From Hymenobacter ruricola (GTDB lineage Bacteria > Bacteroidota > Bacteroidia > Cytophagales > Hymenobacteraceae): 64,000 bases of DNA. The translations under genes were made by a program, and so were the position numbers. Positions 17,601-24,726 of the stretch are shown here, in pieces. Under the pieces are notes generated by a model. The model had not been told where the DNA came from, did no database searches, and saw nothing but the letters and a program-made list of their open reading frames with translations. The DNA is taken from positions 1 to 64,000 of the forward strand of contig NZ_JADQDM010000013.1 of NCBI RefSeq assembly GCF_015694525.1, in the 5' to 3' direction. How positions within the stretch are numbered: position 1 is the first letter of the stretch; every line of letters starts with the position of its first letter.

Positions 17601-18169
17601 ACACCGTGACGGAGGGCCCCTGCCAGGCTTCGGCCACGCGCACGGTGGTGGTGGCCCCCACTTCCAGCCAGAACGTGGACCTGAACCTGCCGGTGTGCGA
17701 GGTGCTGCCGCGCTACATCGGCCTGGCCCCGTTCGCGTGCCGGCTCTCGCCGGTGCTGCTGGCGCCCAAGGCCACGTATCTGTGGGATTTCGGCGACGGC
17801 ACTCCCGCCAGCACCGACGCCGAGCCCACCCACGTGTACCTCAAGCCGGGCTACTACCGCGTGCAGCTGCAGGCCCGCTACGGCAACTGCGAGGTGCTTA
17901 CGGGCTTCGCGCCGGTGGAAGTCGGCGACGTGTTCGTGCCCAACATCATTACGCCCAACGGCGACGACCAGAACCAAACCTTCCGGCCGCGCATTGGCTG
18001 CAAGCCGGCTTCGCTGGAAGTGTATTCGCGCTGGGGCCAGCGCGTGTACCAAACCGATGAGTACCACAACAACTGGGACGCCACCGGTCTGCCCGACGGC
18101 ATTTATTACTACCTGCTGCGCGACGCCGACGGCCACCGCGTGAAAGGCTGGGTGGAAGTGCGCCGCTAG
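14627..18169 (+). CDS. giant exported protein: DUF7948-type N-terminus, SBBP propeller, PKD, T9SS type B sorting domain
   Basis: About 1180 residues from the ATG at 14627, chosen because a signal peptide follows (MPLLFRVAGRPLWAMLLFFV); another ATG at 14570 is possible. Residues about 30-250 form the domain opening LEFIQNKGQWESPVRYEA, typical of DUF7948 proteins of Bacteroidota, ending LTIDPTVQF. Next is an SBBP-like beta-propeller region (repeats of DNVYVAS / TYLGGSGND type) to about 760, then cysteine-bearing Ig-like repeats (GGTWSGPGVSG), a PKD domain (YLWDFGDGTPAS), and the type B (gliding-associated, CHU_C) sorting domain: NIITPNGDDQNQTF, RWGQRVY, LPDGIYYYLL. Such proteins are exported by the T9SS. 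Function unknown; adhesive or structural role inferred. The next gene is its tandem paralogue. Confidence 0.9.
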   Translation: MPLLFRVAGRPLWAMLLFFVALLLGGRPARATGGEPAAPSLEFIQNKGQWESPVRYEATLPSGRLFVLRNALTYAFVDPALLRHHREAAGAGPTAPIGPLTRAAAHAYTVHFEKASGRVRLTSEAPTAGERHYFVGADPKHWASRVPAFRRLRYEQLWPGIDLTLYENAGQRLEYDVLLAPGANPARVALRYDGASSLRLDAAGNLVVKTSVATTTEGAPQAWQTTAAGQLKAVPCRFVLAGSTVSFALGAYDRSRALTIDPTVQFSTLTGSTADNWGFTATYDAAGNLYSGGIVFGLGYPATTGAYQVSFSSLEDMALIKYNTGTSGSAARVWATYLGGNNADFPHSLVVNAQNELVMLGSTSSTDFPTTNGAAQRAFGGGTPVAPFGNSDPPYVMPNGSDLVVTRLSADGRALQASTYLGGSGNDGVVSSGLWANYGDAFRSDALLDGAGNVYVASCTNSVDFPGRALGFSPAMHGGGGPDALVCKLNPALSAVLWAGYLGDAGDDAAYSIQRDAQGRIYVCGGTSSPSFPVTARAYLGIAPTPGSSSYQDAVNGFVARISSDGRALERATFVGTDFYDQAQFLQLDAAGNAYLFGQTMGEYPMTPGLYGQAGGPQFIQKLNPDLTGSFYSTAFGVRGNGAPNGPNLVPTAFLVDDCERVYVSGWGGLDNGGYLGGTTRGLATSSNALQKTTDGSDFYLAEFAAGMTGLEYATFFGEVGGAGEHVDGGTSRFDKRGIVYQAVCASCRGTQGFPAPAGAGTFTTRNGSSNCNNGAFKMTFDVITADPGPRRFVCLDNGPVTLAGAPAGGTWSGQGVTGAAGGYRFVPAAVGPGQYNLTYTVASTGTCVSTRSVRYVVAPPIAPVISPVPPQCTTGTGAALTASVPGGTWSGPGVSGSIFLPAVAGVGTHTISYTVADSLGCGVGTRQIVVTKPPTVTPGPDTTLCADLRQPFQLRGYAPAGGVWSGTGVTAGGFFTPPNTNNRGGVFVLTYTVTEGPCQASATRTVVVAPTSSQNVDLNLPVCEVLPRYIGLAPFACRLSPVLLAPKATYLWDFGDGTPASTDAEPTHVYLKPGYYRVQLQARYGNCEVLTGFAPVEVGDVFVPNIITPNGDDQNQTFRPRIGCKPASLEVYSRWGQRVYQTDEYHNNWDATGLPDGIYYYLLRDADGHRVKGWVEVRR

Positions 18170-18191
18170 CCCGTGCGCAGGCACGTCCTTG

Positions 18192-18229
18192 GGTTCGGCC
18201 GCTCCGTAGTGCATCGGGGCGGCCGAACC
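18192..18229 (+). terminator. hairpin terminator
   Basis: An 11-bp perfect stem, ggttcggccgc with gcggccgaacc, followed by tttatattt. It separates the two paralogous exported-protein genes and suggests they are transcribed separately. Confidence 0.75.
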
Positions 18230-18268
18230 TTTATATTTACTACCCCACCCTTCCTTATTTGGTTGTTG

Positions 18269-21200
18269 ATGAAGCTACTGCTACTTGCACTTGCGGGCGT
18301 ATGGCAATTAAGCTCAGGCACCCCGCCGGCCTTCGCCCAGACGGCCGAGCCCGGCGCGCGGCCGGACCGCACACTGGAATTTGTGGAAAACAAAGGCCAA
18401 TGGGACCCGCGCGCCCGCTACGTGGCCGCCCTGCCCGGCGGCCGGCTGTTTGCTGAAGCCGACGGCCTCACGTTCTCGCTGCTGGCCAACGGCAGCCTCG
18501 ACCGGCCCAGCCATGGCGGCCGCAAACGCACCCGCCCCGCGGCCGACAGCCTGCTGCGCGGCCATGCTCTCACGCTGCGCTTCGCGGGCGCGGCGTCGGC
18601 CAGCATCGAGGCCACGGAAGCCACGGCCGAGCGCCGCAACTACTTTCTCGGCAAAGACCCCAGGCGCTGGGCGGCCAACGTGCGCGGCTTCCGCGAGCTG
18701 CACTACGCCGGCCTGTGGCCCGGCGTGAGCGCCCGCGTGTACGAAAGCGCCGACCAGCATTTGGAATACGACTTTGAGCTAGCGCCCGGCGCCCGGCCCG
18801 GCGCCATTGCCCTGCGCCACGACGGCGCCCAGGGCCTGCAACTGGACGCGGCCGGCAACCTGCTGGTGCAAACCAGCGTGGGCACCCTCACCGAGCGGGC
18901 CCCGCAGGCCTGGCAAACCACGGCCGGCGGCCAGCGCAAGGCCGTGCCCTGCCGCTACGTGCTGGCCTCCGACGGCCTCGTGCGCTTCGCCCTGGGCCAC
19001 TACGACGCCTCCCGCCCCCTTACCATCGACCCGGTGGTGGTGTTTGCCACCTACACCGGCTCGACGGCTGACAACTGGGGCTTCACGGCCACCTACGACG
19101 CGCAGGGCAACCTCTACTCCGGCGGCATCGTGTTTGGGCTGGGCTACCCGGCCAGTCCCGGCGCCTTCCTTACCCGGTTTTCCGGCGTTATTGACATCGG
19201 CGTCATCAAGTACAACCCCGCCGCCAACGGGCCGGCCGCGCGAGTGTGGGCGTCGTACATCGGCGGCAACGACGCCGACTTTCCCAGCAGCCTGGTGGTG
19301 AACAGCCAGGGCGAGCTGCTGCTGCTGGGCGCCTCCTCCAGCAACGACTACCCCACCACCGCGGGGGCCGTGCAGAACAGTTTTCACAATGGCTTTTTCA
19401 CGGACCCCTACGGCGAAGGCGTCGACTACACGCTGCCCAACGGCTCGGACTTAGTCATTACCCGCTTTAATGCGAACGGGACGGCGCTGGTGGGCTCCAC
19501 CTACCTCGGCGGCTCGGGCAACGAGGGCATTCTGCCCCTGGACGTGAACACTACCGACCAGCTGGCCCACAACTACGGCGACCCTTTCCGGGGCGATATT
19601 CTGGTGGATGCGGCCGATAATGTGTACGTGGCCAGCAACACGTCTTCCCAGGACTTTCCGCTGGCCGGGGGCTTCAACGGCACCTACCGCGGCGGCGCCA
19701 CCGACGGCGTGGTGCTTAAGCTCAACCCCGGCCTCACGGCCCTGACCTGGGGCAGCTACCTGGGTGGCACGGGTTCCGATGCAGCGTATTCGGTGCAGGT
19801 GGAGCCCAGCAGTGGCGACGTGTACGTGGCCGGCGGCACGCTGAGCACTGATTTTCCGGCCACCGCCGGCAGCCACCACCCCACGGCCCAGGGCGACGTG
19901 GACGGCTTTGCGGCGCGCATCAGCGCCAACGGCCACACCCTGCTGCGGGCCACTTACCTGGGCACGCCCAGCTACGACCAAAGCTATTTCCTGCAGCTCG
20001 GTACCGACGGCGGCGTGTACGTGCTGGGCCAGACGGCGGGCGCCTACCCCACCACCCCGGGCCTGTTTGCAAACGCCAACGGCCGGCAGTTCATCCACAA
20101 GCTCGACGCCAACCTGGGCGCCACGCAGCTGGCCACCGTGTTTGGCAGTGGCCGCGCCAGCATCGACCTCGACCCCACTGCTTTCCTGGTGGACCGCTGC
20201 GACCGGGTGTACGTGTGCGGCTGGGGCGGCTACCTGAACAGCAACGTCAGCGGGTTCTATCCCTACCTGGGCCTCAACGGCACCGCCGCGCAGCTGCCCA
20301 CCAGCCACAACGCCCTGCAGCAGGCCGGCGATGACAGCGACTTCTACCTGGTGCAGTTTGCGGCTGGACTGGACAGCCTGGCCTACGCCACCTACTACGG
20401 CAACCCCAACGGCACCAACGACCACGTGGACGGCGGCACCTCGCGCTTCGACCCGCGCGGGGTGGTGTACCAGGCGGTGTGCGCCTGCGGCAACGGCGGC
20501 CCGGGATTTCCCATTCCGCCGGGGGCCCACACCTACTCGGCCGTCAACGGCAACAGCAACTGCAACAACGCCGCGTTCCTGCTCGACTTCCAGCCCAGCA
20601 TTGCCAATGCCGGGGCCGACCAGACCGTGTGCGCCACGGCCGGCCCGCAGGCCCTGACCGGCAACCCAGGCGGCGGCACCTGGAGCGGGCCCGGCGTGAC
20701 GGGCAGCTTGAGCACGGGCTTCTTTTTCACGCCCGCCCCGGCGCTGCTGGGCGTGCAGGTGCTCACCTACACGGTGCTCAGCTCTGGGCAATGCACCACC
20801 ACGGGCACCCGCCGCATCACCGTGACGCCGGCGCCCACGGTGGCCATCACGGCGCCGCTCTCCAGTACCTACTGCGCCTCGGTGCAGGGCGTGCCCGCTG
20901 TTCCGCTGGTGCCGCTCACGGCCACGCCCCCGGGCGGCGTCTGGAGCGGTTCTGGGGTCGTCAACGGGGGGCCCACCACGGGCTTTTTCTTCAACCCCAA
21001 CCTGGGCGCCGGCACTTATGAGGTGACTTACACCTTCACGACGAACGGCTGCGTGGCGCGCGATACCAGGACCGTTACCATCAAGCGGCTGGCTGCGCCG
21101 GTGCCCCCCGCCGACACGACGCTGTGCCCGGGCAGCAGCCAGCGCTTTGCCCTGCGCGGCAGTCCGGCCGGCGGCAGCTGGACCGGACTGGGCGTGAGCG

Positions 21201-21823
21201 GCAGCCCCGCCACGGGCTTCTTCTTCACGCCGCCGGCCGGCTTTGTGGGCCCGGCCACGCTCAGCTATTTCGTGTACGACGGCTTGTGCTCGGCGTCGGC
21301 CACGCGGCGCGTGTCGGTGGCGGCACAGCCCACGCTCACGGCCACCTCAGCTCCCGTGGCCTGCCCCGAAACCCGGCTGGCCCCGCTCACGCTGCGCTTT
21401 TCGGCCAACACCGGGGCGGCCGCGGCCGGGCTGAGCTGGGACTTTGGCGACGGCACGCAGTCCGGCGAGGTTTCGCCCGTGCACACCTACACCACGGCGG
21501 GCCGGTACCAGCCTGTGGTTCGCCTGCGCTACAACGGCGGCAGCTGCGAAACCCAGGCCACCCTGCCCGCCGTGGAAGTGCAGGCGCGCATCATCCCCAA
21601 CATCATCACGCCCAACGGCGACAACCAGAACCAGACCTTCCAGCTGGGCCCCGACTGCCCGCCGCGGCTGCAAATCTTTTCGCGCTGGGGCCGCAAAGTA
21701 TTTGAGGCGGCCGCCTACCGCAACGACTGGAACGCCGACGGCCAGCCCGACGGCGTGTACTATTACCTCATCACCTACCCCGACGGCCACCGCCTGAAAG
21801 GCATCGTGGAAGTGGTGCGGTAA
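18269..21823 (+). CDS. giant exported protein, tandem paralogue with T9SS type B sorting domain
   Basis: About 1184 residues from the ATG at 18269 (MKLLLLALAGVWQLSSG, with an AFAQ cleavage site). Domain order repeats the upstream gene: LEFVENKGQWDPRARYVA, the LTIDPVVVF junction, an SBBP propeller, three or four GGTWSG/GGVWSG Ig-like repeats (about 815-1050), a PKD domain (LSWDFGDGTQSG) and the type B sorting domain (NIITPNGDNQNQTF, RWGRKVF, QPDGVYYYLITYPDG). DNA around 15430 and 19050 is almost the same in both copies, showing a fairly recent or partly homogenised duplication. Binding target unknown. A family 1 palindrome follows the stop. Confidence 0.9.
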   Translation: MKLLLLALAGVWQLSSGTPPAFAQTAEPGARPDRTLEFVENKGQWDPRARYVAALPGGRLFAEADGLTFSLLANGSLDRPSHGGRKRTRPAADSLLRGHALTLRFAGAASASIEATEATAERRNYFLGKDPRRWAANVRGFRELHYAGLWPGVSARVYESADQHLEYDFELAPGARPGAIALRHDGAQGLQLDAAGNLLVQTSVGTLTERAPQAWQTTAGGQRKAVPCRYVLASDGLVRFALGHYDASRPLTIDPVVVFATYTGSTADNWGFTATYDAQGNLYSGGIVFGLGYPASPGAFLTRFSGVIDIGVIKYNPAANGPAARVWASYIGGNDADFPSSLVVNSQGELLLLGASSSNDYPTTAGAVQNSFHNGFFTDPYGEGVDYTLPNGSDLVITRFNANGTALVGSTYLGGSGNEGILPLDVNTTDQLAHNYGDPFRGDILVDAADNVYVASNTSSQDFPLAGGFNGTYRGGATDGVVLKLNPGLTALTWGSYLGGTGSDAAYSVQVEPSSGDVYVAGGTLSTDFPATAGSHHPTAQGDVDGFAARISANGHTLLRATYLGTPSYDQSYFLQLGTDGGVYVLGQTAGAYPTTPGLFANANGRQFIHKLDANLGATQLATVFGSGRASIDLDPTAFLVDRCDRVYVCGWGGYLNSNVSGFYPYLGLNGTAAQLPTSHNALQQAGDDSDFYLVQFAAGLDSLAYATYYGNPNGTNDHVDGGTSRFDPRGVVYQAVCACGNGGPGFPIPPGAHTYSAVNGNSNCNNAAFLLDFQPSIANAGADQTVCATAGPQALTGNPGGGTWSGPGVTGSLSTGFFFTPAPALLGVQVLTYTVLSSGQCTTTGTRRITVTPAPTVAITAPLSSTYCASVQGVPAVPLVPLTATPPGGVWSGSGVVNGGPTTGFFFNPNLGAGTYEVTYTFTTNGCVARDTRTVTIKRLAAPVPPADTTLCPGSSQRFALRGSPAGGSWTGLGVSGSPATGFFFTPPAGFVGPATLSYFVYDGLCSASATRRVSVAAQPTLTATSAPVACPETRLAPLTLRFSANTGAAAAGLSWDFGDGTQSGEVSPVHTYTTAGRYQPVVRLRYNGGSCETQATLPAVEVQARIIPNIITPNGDNQNQTFQLGPDCPPRLQIFSRWGRKVFEAAAYRNDWNADGQPDGVYYYLITYPDGHRLKGIVEVVR

Positions 21824-21856
21824 GGCTGCGGGTGGTACTTATCATCGACAGCCGTC

Positions 21857-21944
21857 TGTCATCCTGAGCGCAGCGAAGGACCTTATCGCGCGTGAACAAT
21901 GTCGCTCTTCGGTGAGAAGGTCCTTCGCTGCGCTCAGGATGACA
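21857..21944. repeat. intergenic palindrome, family 1 copy C
   Basis: Near-perfect long palindrome; arms tgtcatcctgagcgcagcg and cgctgcgctcaggatgaca, with aaggacctt / aaggtcctt inside. Its right arm overlaps the end of the minus-strand flippase gene and supplies that gene's last residues and TGA stop. Confidence 0.92.
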
Positions 21945-23223
21945 GGCGCTCCCCCTCCTCCCCTCTTCCCCTTAAGCGCAATGCCAGCCAGCGCAGGTCG
22001 GGCAGGCCGGGCAGTAGGTCGGGCCAGGTGGCGCCGATGGCGCGGCGGTAGTGGCCGAGCAGGTAGGCCGCCATGGCCGTGTAGGAGGCCGACATGCCCA
22101 GCGCCGCCCCGGCCATGCCCAGCCGGGGCACCAGCAGCAGGCAGCAGGGCACCGTCACGGCCAGGCCCAGCAGGGCGGCGCGGTTGTTGAGGCCGTAGCG
22201 GGCCGTGCCGCTGAAGTAGGAGCTGGCTTGCATGGCCGCTCCGTAGGCCAGAATGCCGGGCGCCAGGGCCAGAATCACGCCGTGCGCCGCGCCAAACTCA
22301 GGCCCAAAAAACGTCGCCAGCCACCCCGCCGGCACGGCCGCCGCCACCAGCACCGCGCCGGCCGTGGCCAGCAGGGTGAGGCGGCTGCCGCGCAGGGCCG
22401 CGTAGGTTTGGCCGCGCTTGTCGGCAGCATTCACCAGCGCCACGTACTGGATGAGGGCCGTGCTGCGCGGAATCAGCCAGATGGCCTCGGCCAGGGCCAC
22501 GCCCACCGAGAGCACGCCCAGCGCCTTGGCACCGGCCAGGTAGGCCACCACATAGTAGCCAAAGCGGTAGTTGGCGAAGGTGAGCAGGTTGGAAAAGTGT
22601 GCGCCGCGGCTGTGCCGGGCCAGTTCGCGGGCCACCACCCGCCGCCGGGCCCGGCGGCCGCCCCAGGCATCGGGCAGGCGCAGCAGCAGGGCGGTGCTGG
22701 CCAGCCAGGGCAGGCCGTATGCCAGGTAGTTGGCAAAATAATAGGCCCGAATGCTCAGCCAATGAGCCGCGGCAAACGCCAGTGCCAGCGCTACGGCCAG
22801 CAGCGCCGCCTGGGCAGTGGTCAGCGCGTTGTAGGCCTGCTCTTGCTTGCGGCCCAGCAGCAGAAACAGGTTGATGGACAGCAGCACCTGCACCAGCGTC
22901 ACGGCCGCCAAATGCAGCACGTATTCGGCCGATACGGGCCGCAGCCAGCCCACCACGGCCGCCCCGGCCCCGCTCACCACCACGGCCCAGCCGTAGGCGG
23001 GCAGCAGCAGGTGCCAGGCGTTGCGCCGGGGCACCAAGTATATCAGCGACGAGCCGCCCACCAGCCCGGCCAGCAGCACCAGCCCCGACATATCAGTGTA
23101 AAACAAGCTGACCTGCCCGCGCCCCGCCGCCCCCAGGTACCGCGCCGTGAGCCACACCACCGCAAAGCTGAGCCCCGCCGTGAGCACGCGCGCCGCGAAA
23201 TGCTGAAGAATGCGTTTGAACAT
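21934..23223 (-). CDS. polysaccharide flippase (Wzx/MATE-like, MOP superfamily)
   Basis: 429 residues from the ATG at 23223 (MFKRILQHFAARVLTAGLSF); the frame opens seven codons earlier. About 12 hydrophobic helices run the length of the protein, with positively charged loops (LPDAWGGRRARRRVV). The opening amphipathic segment and layout fit O-antigen/teichoic-acid flippases of the MOP exporter superfamily, which move lipid-linked sugars across the inner membrane. A glycosyltransferase lies upstream on the same strand, supporting a glycan-export role. The C-terminal LSS and stop codon lie inside a family 1 palindrome, so the original C-terminus may have differed. Confidence 0.85.
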   Translation of the reverse strand: MFKRILQHFAARVLTAGLSFAVVWLTARYLGAAGRGQVSLFYTDMSGLVLLAGLVGGSSLIYLVPRRNAWHLLLPAYGWAVVVSGAGAAVVGWLRPVSAEYVLHLAAVTLVQVLLSINLFLLLGRKQEQAYNALTTAQAALLAVALALAFAAAHWLSIRAYYFANYLAYGLPWLASTALLLRLPDAWGGRRARRRVVARELARHSRGAHFSNLLTFANYRFGYYVVAYLAGAKALGVLSVGVALAEAIWLIPRSTALIQYVALVNAADKRGQTYAALRGSRLTLLATAGAVLVAAAVPAGWLATFFGPEFGAAHGVILALAPGILAYGAAMQASSYFSGTARYGLNNRAALLGLAVTVPCCLLLVPRLGMAGAALGMSASYTAMAAYLLGHYRRAIGATWPDLLPGLPDLRWLALRLRGRGEEGERLSS

Positions 23224-23262
23224 GGGCAAGAGAAGGGGCAACACCGACGAACCAGCAAAAGA

Positions 23263-23300
23263 ACGTCATGCTGAGCGCAGTCGAAGTATCTCGCGGGCAT
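23263..23300. repeat. single arm of a family 1-like palindrome
   Basis: Contains aacgtcatgctgagcgcagt followed by cgaagtatctcgcg, resembling one arm of the palindromes at 46288 and 55700. I see no matching second arm nearby, so it may be a decayed copy. Confidence 0.55.
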
Positions 23301-23366
23301 CACCACCCTATGCAATTGCAACAGAGGAAGCGTGGGGCCACCGCTATGCTCGGCCCGGCTCTGCCT

Positions 23367-24563
23367 TCAGCTGCCCAGCACGCGCCGGTACAGCGCCCCG
23401 AACTGCCGGCCCACCGCTTCGTACCCAAACCGGGCCGCCACGGCCGCCGTCATACCGGCCACATCAACGGGCCGGGTTTCGGCGTCGGCCAGCAGTTTCG
23501 CCAGGGCCGCGGCCAGGGCAGCTTCATCGCCGGCCGGCACCAGGTGGCCGAAGGGGCTGCCGGCGGGCACCAGCTCGGGCACGCCGCCCACGCGGGTGGC
23601 CACTACGGGCAGGCCGCTGGCCTGGGCCTCGATGAGGACGCAAGGCAGGTTTTCGACGTTGGAAAACAGCACGAAGCCGGTGGCCCGGCGCATCTCCTCA
23701 GCCACGGCGGGGTGGGCCAGCTTGCCCAGAAACACCACCGTACCATCGGCCAGCAGGCCCAACTCGGCGGCCTGCCGGCGCACCTGGGCTTCGTCGGGGC
23801 CGTAGCCGGCAATGCGCAGGCGCAGGCCCGGCCAGGCGGCGCGCAGCCCGGCCACGGCGCGCAGCAGCCCGCACAGGTTTTTGGCCGCTTCGTTGAAGGC
23901 CGCCACGTGGAGCAGAGTGCGCGGCGTCGGCACGGCGCCGGGTGGCGCCGGATGAAACAGCTCCGTGTCTACCACGTTCGGAATCACCACCGAAACGGGG
24001 TTGGTGGCACCCAGCGCGGCCAGGGCGTCGCGCAGGTTGGCGCTTACGGTGTGCAGGGCCGCCGCCCGGCGCACCACGGCGCCCGTCAGCCAGCGCCGCA
24101 GCCAGGAGATGCCGGCCGCGCGCGGCGGCAGGTAGCGCGTCCAGTGCTCGGTGACGACGAAAGGCACGCCGCGCACCGCCCGCAAGGCCCAGGCAAACAG
24201 GCCCGTGCGCAGCAGCACGTGCACGTGCACTAGGTCGGGGCGCTGGCCGTGCCAGTGCCGCCGCAAGGCGCGGTAGCCGCGCAGCACGCACCAGTAATAG
24301 AGCAGCAGCTTCAGCGGCTTATCAAGCAGGGCCAGGCCGGTGGGCGCGGCGCGGTAGTAGTAGCGCAACGTGGGCCAGGGGCCGCTGAAATCCTCGTCGG
24401 CCTCAACCAAACCAGGCAGCGGGCCCCGCGCCACGGCCGCAAACAGCACGGCCACCTCGGCCCCGCCGTGCGCCGCAATAGCCGCCACGTGCCGGCCCAC
24501 GAAGTCGCCGTCCTGGTCGTCGTAGCGGTTGGGGTACCACTTGGGAAGATGTAAAATATTCAA
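23367..24563 (-). CDS. glycosyltransferase family 4
   Basis: 398 residues from a TTG at 24563 (reading MNILHLPKWYPN), the natural start of GT4 proteins; the frame upstream reads through AT-rich repeat and terminator sequence and is rejected. GT-B fold: N-terminal acceptor domain with DLVHVHVLLRTG, then the donor domain with VVIPNVVDTELFHP, LRIAGYGPDE, the EX7E motif in ENLPCVLIEAQ, and GGVPELVPAG. It transfers a sugar from a nucleotide-sugar to a glycan or lipid at the cytoplasmic face of the membrane. Specificity unknown. The flippase lies 143 bases downstream on the same strand. A TACTTTG sequence about 40 bases upstream may be a shortened -7 box. Confidence 0.87.
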   Translation of the reverse strand: MNILHLPKWYPNRYDDQDGDFVGRHVAAIAAHGGAEVAVLFAAVARGPLPGLVEADEDFSGPWPTLRYYYRAAPTGLALLDKPLKLLLYYWCVLRGYRALRRHWHGQRPDLVHVHVLLRTGLFAWALRAVRGVPFVVTEHWTRYLPPRAAGISWLRRWLTGAVVRRAAALHTVSANLRDALAALGATNPVSVVIPNVVDTELFHPAPPGAVPTPRTLLHVAAFNEAAKNLCGLLRAVAGLRAAWPGLRLRIAGYGPDEAQVRRQAAELGLLADGTVVFLGKLAHPAVAEEMRRATGFVLFSNVENLPCVLIEAQASGLPVVATRVGGVPELVPAGSPFGHLVPAGDEAALAAALAKLLADAETRPVDVAGMTAAVAARFGYEAVGRQFGALYRRVLGS

Positions 24564-24572
24564 TGAGAAATA

Positions 24573-24710
24573 AAGAATGAGGAATGAAGAATAGGCGACG
24601 TTAACAAAGTACGGGCTTCTCAGGCACAAAAAACGCGGCCGCTCCTGGGGGAACGGCCGCGTTAGGTAGTGGAGCAAATGGAATCAAAGCGAACTCAATT
24701 CCTCATTCTT
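24573..24710. repeat. AT-rich inverted repeat around a terminator
   Basis: aagaatgaggaat at 24573-24585 is repeated inverted (attcctcattctt) at 24698-24710, with imperfect extensions on both sides. The arms enclose the terminator hairpin and stand out as AT-rich in a GC-rich region. Confidence 0.7.
24628..24663 (-). terminator. rho-independent terminator of the upstream TonB-receptor gene
   Basis: A 10-bp stem (24632-24641 with 24654-24663) followed on the minus strand by six T residues. It lies about 65 bases after the receptor stop codon and before the glycosyltransferase. Confidence 0.88.
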
Positions 24711-24726
24711 CATTAAGTCGCAGGCA

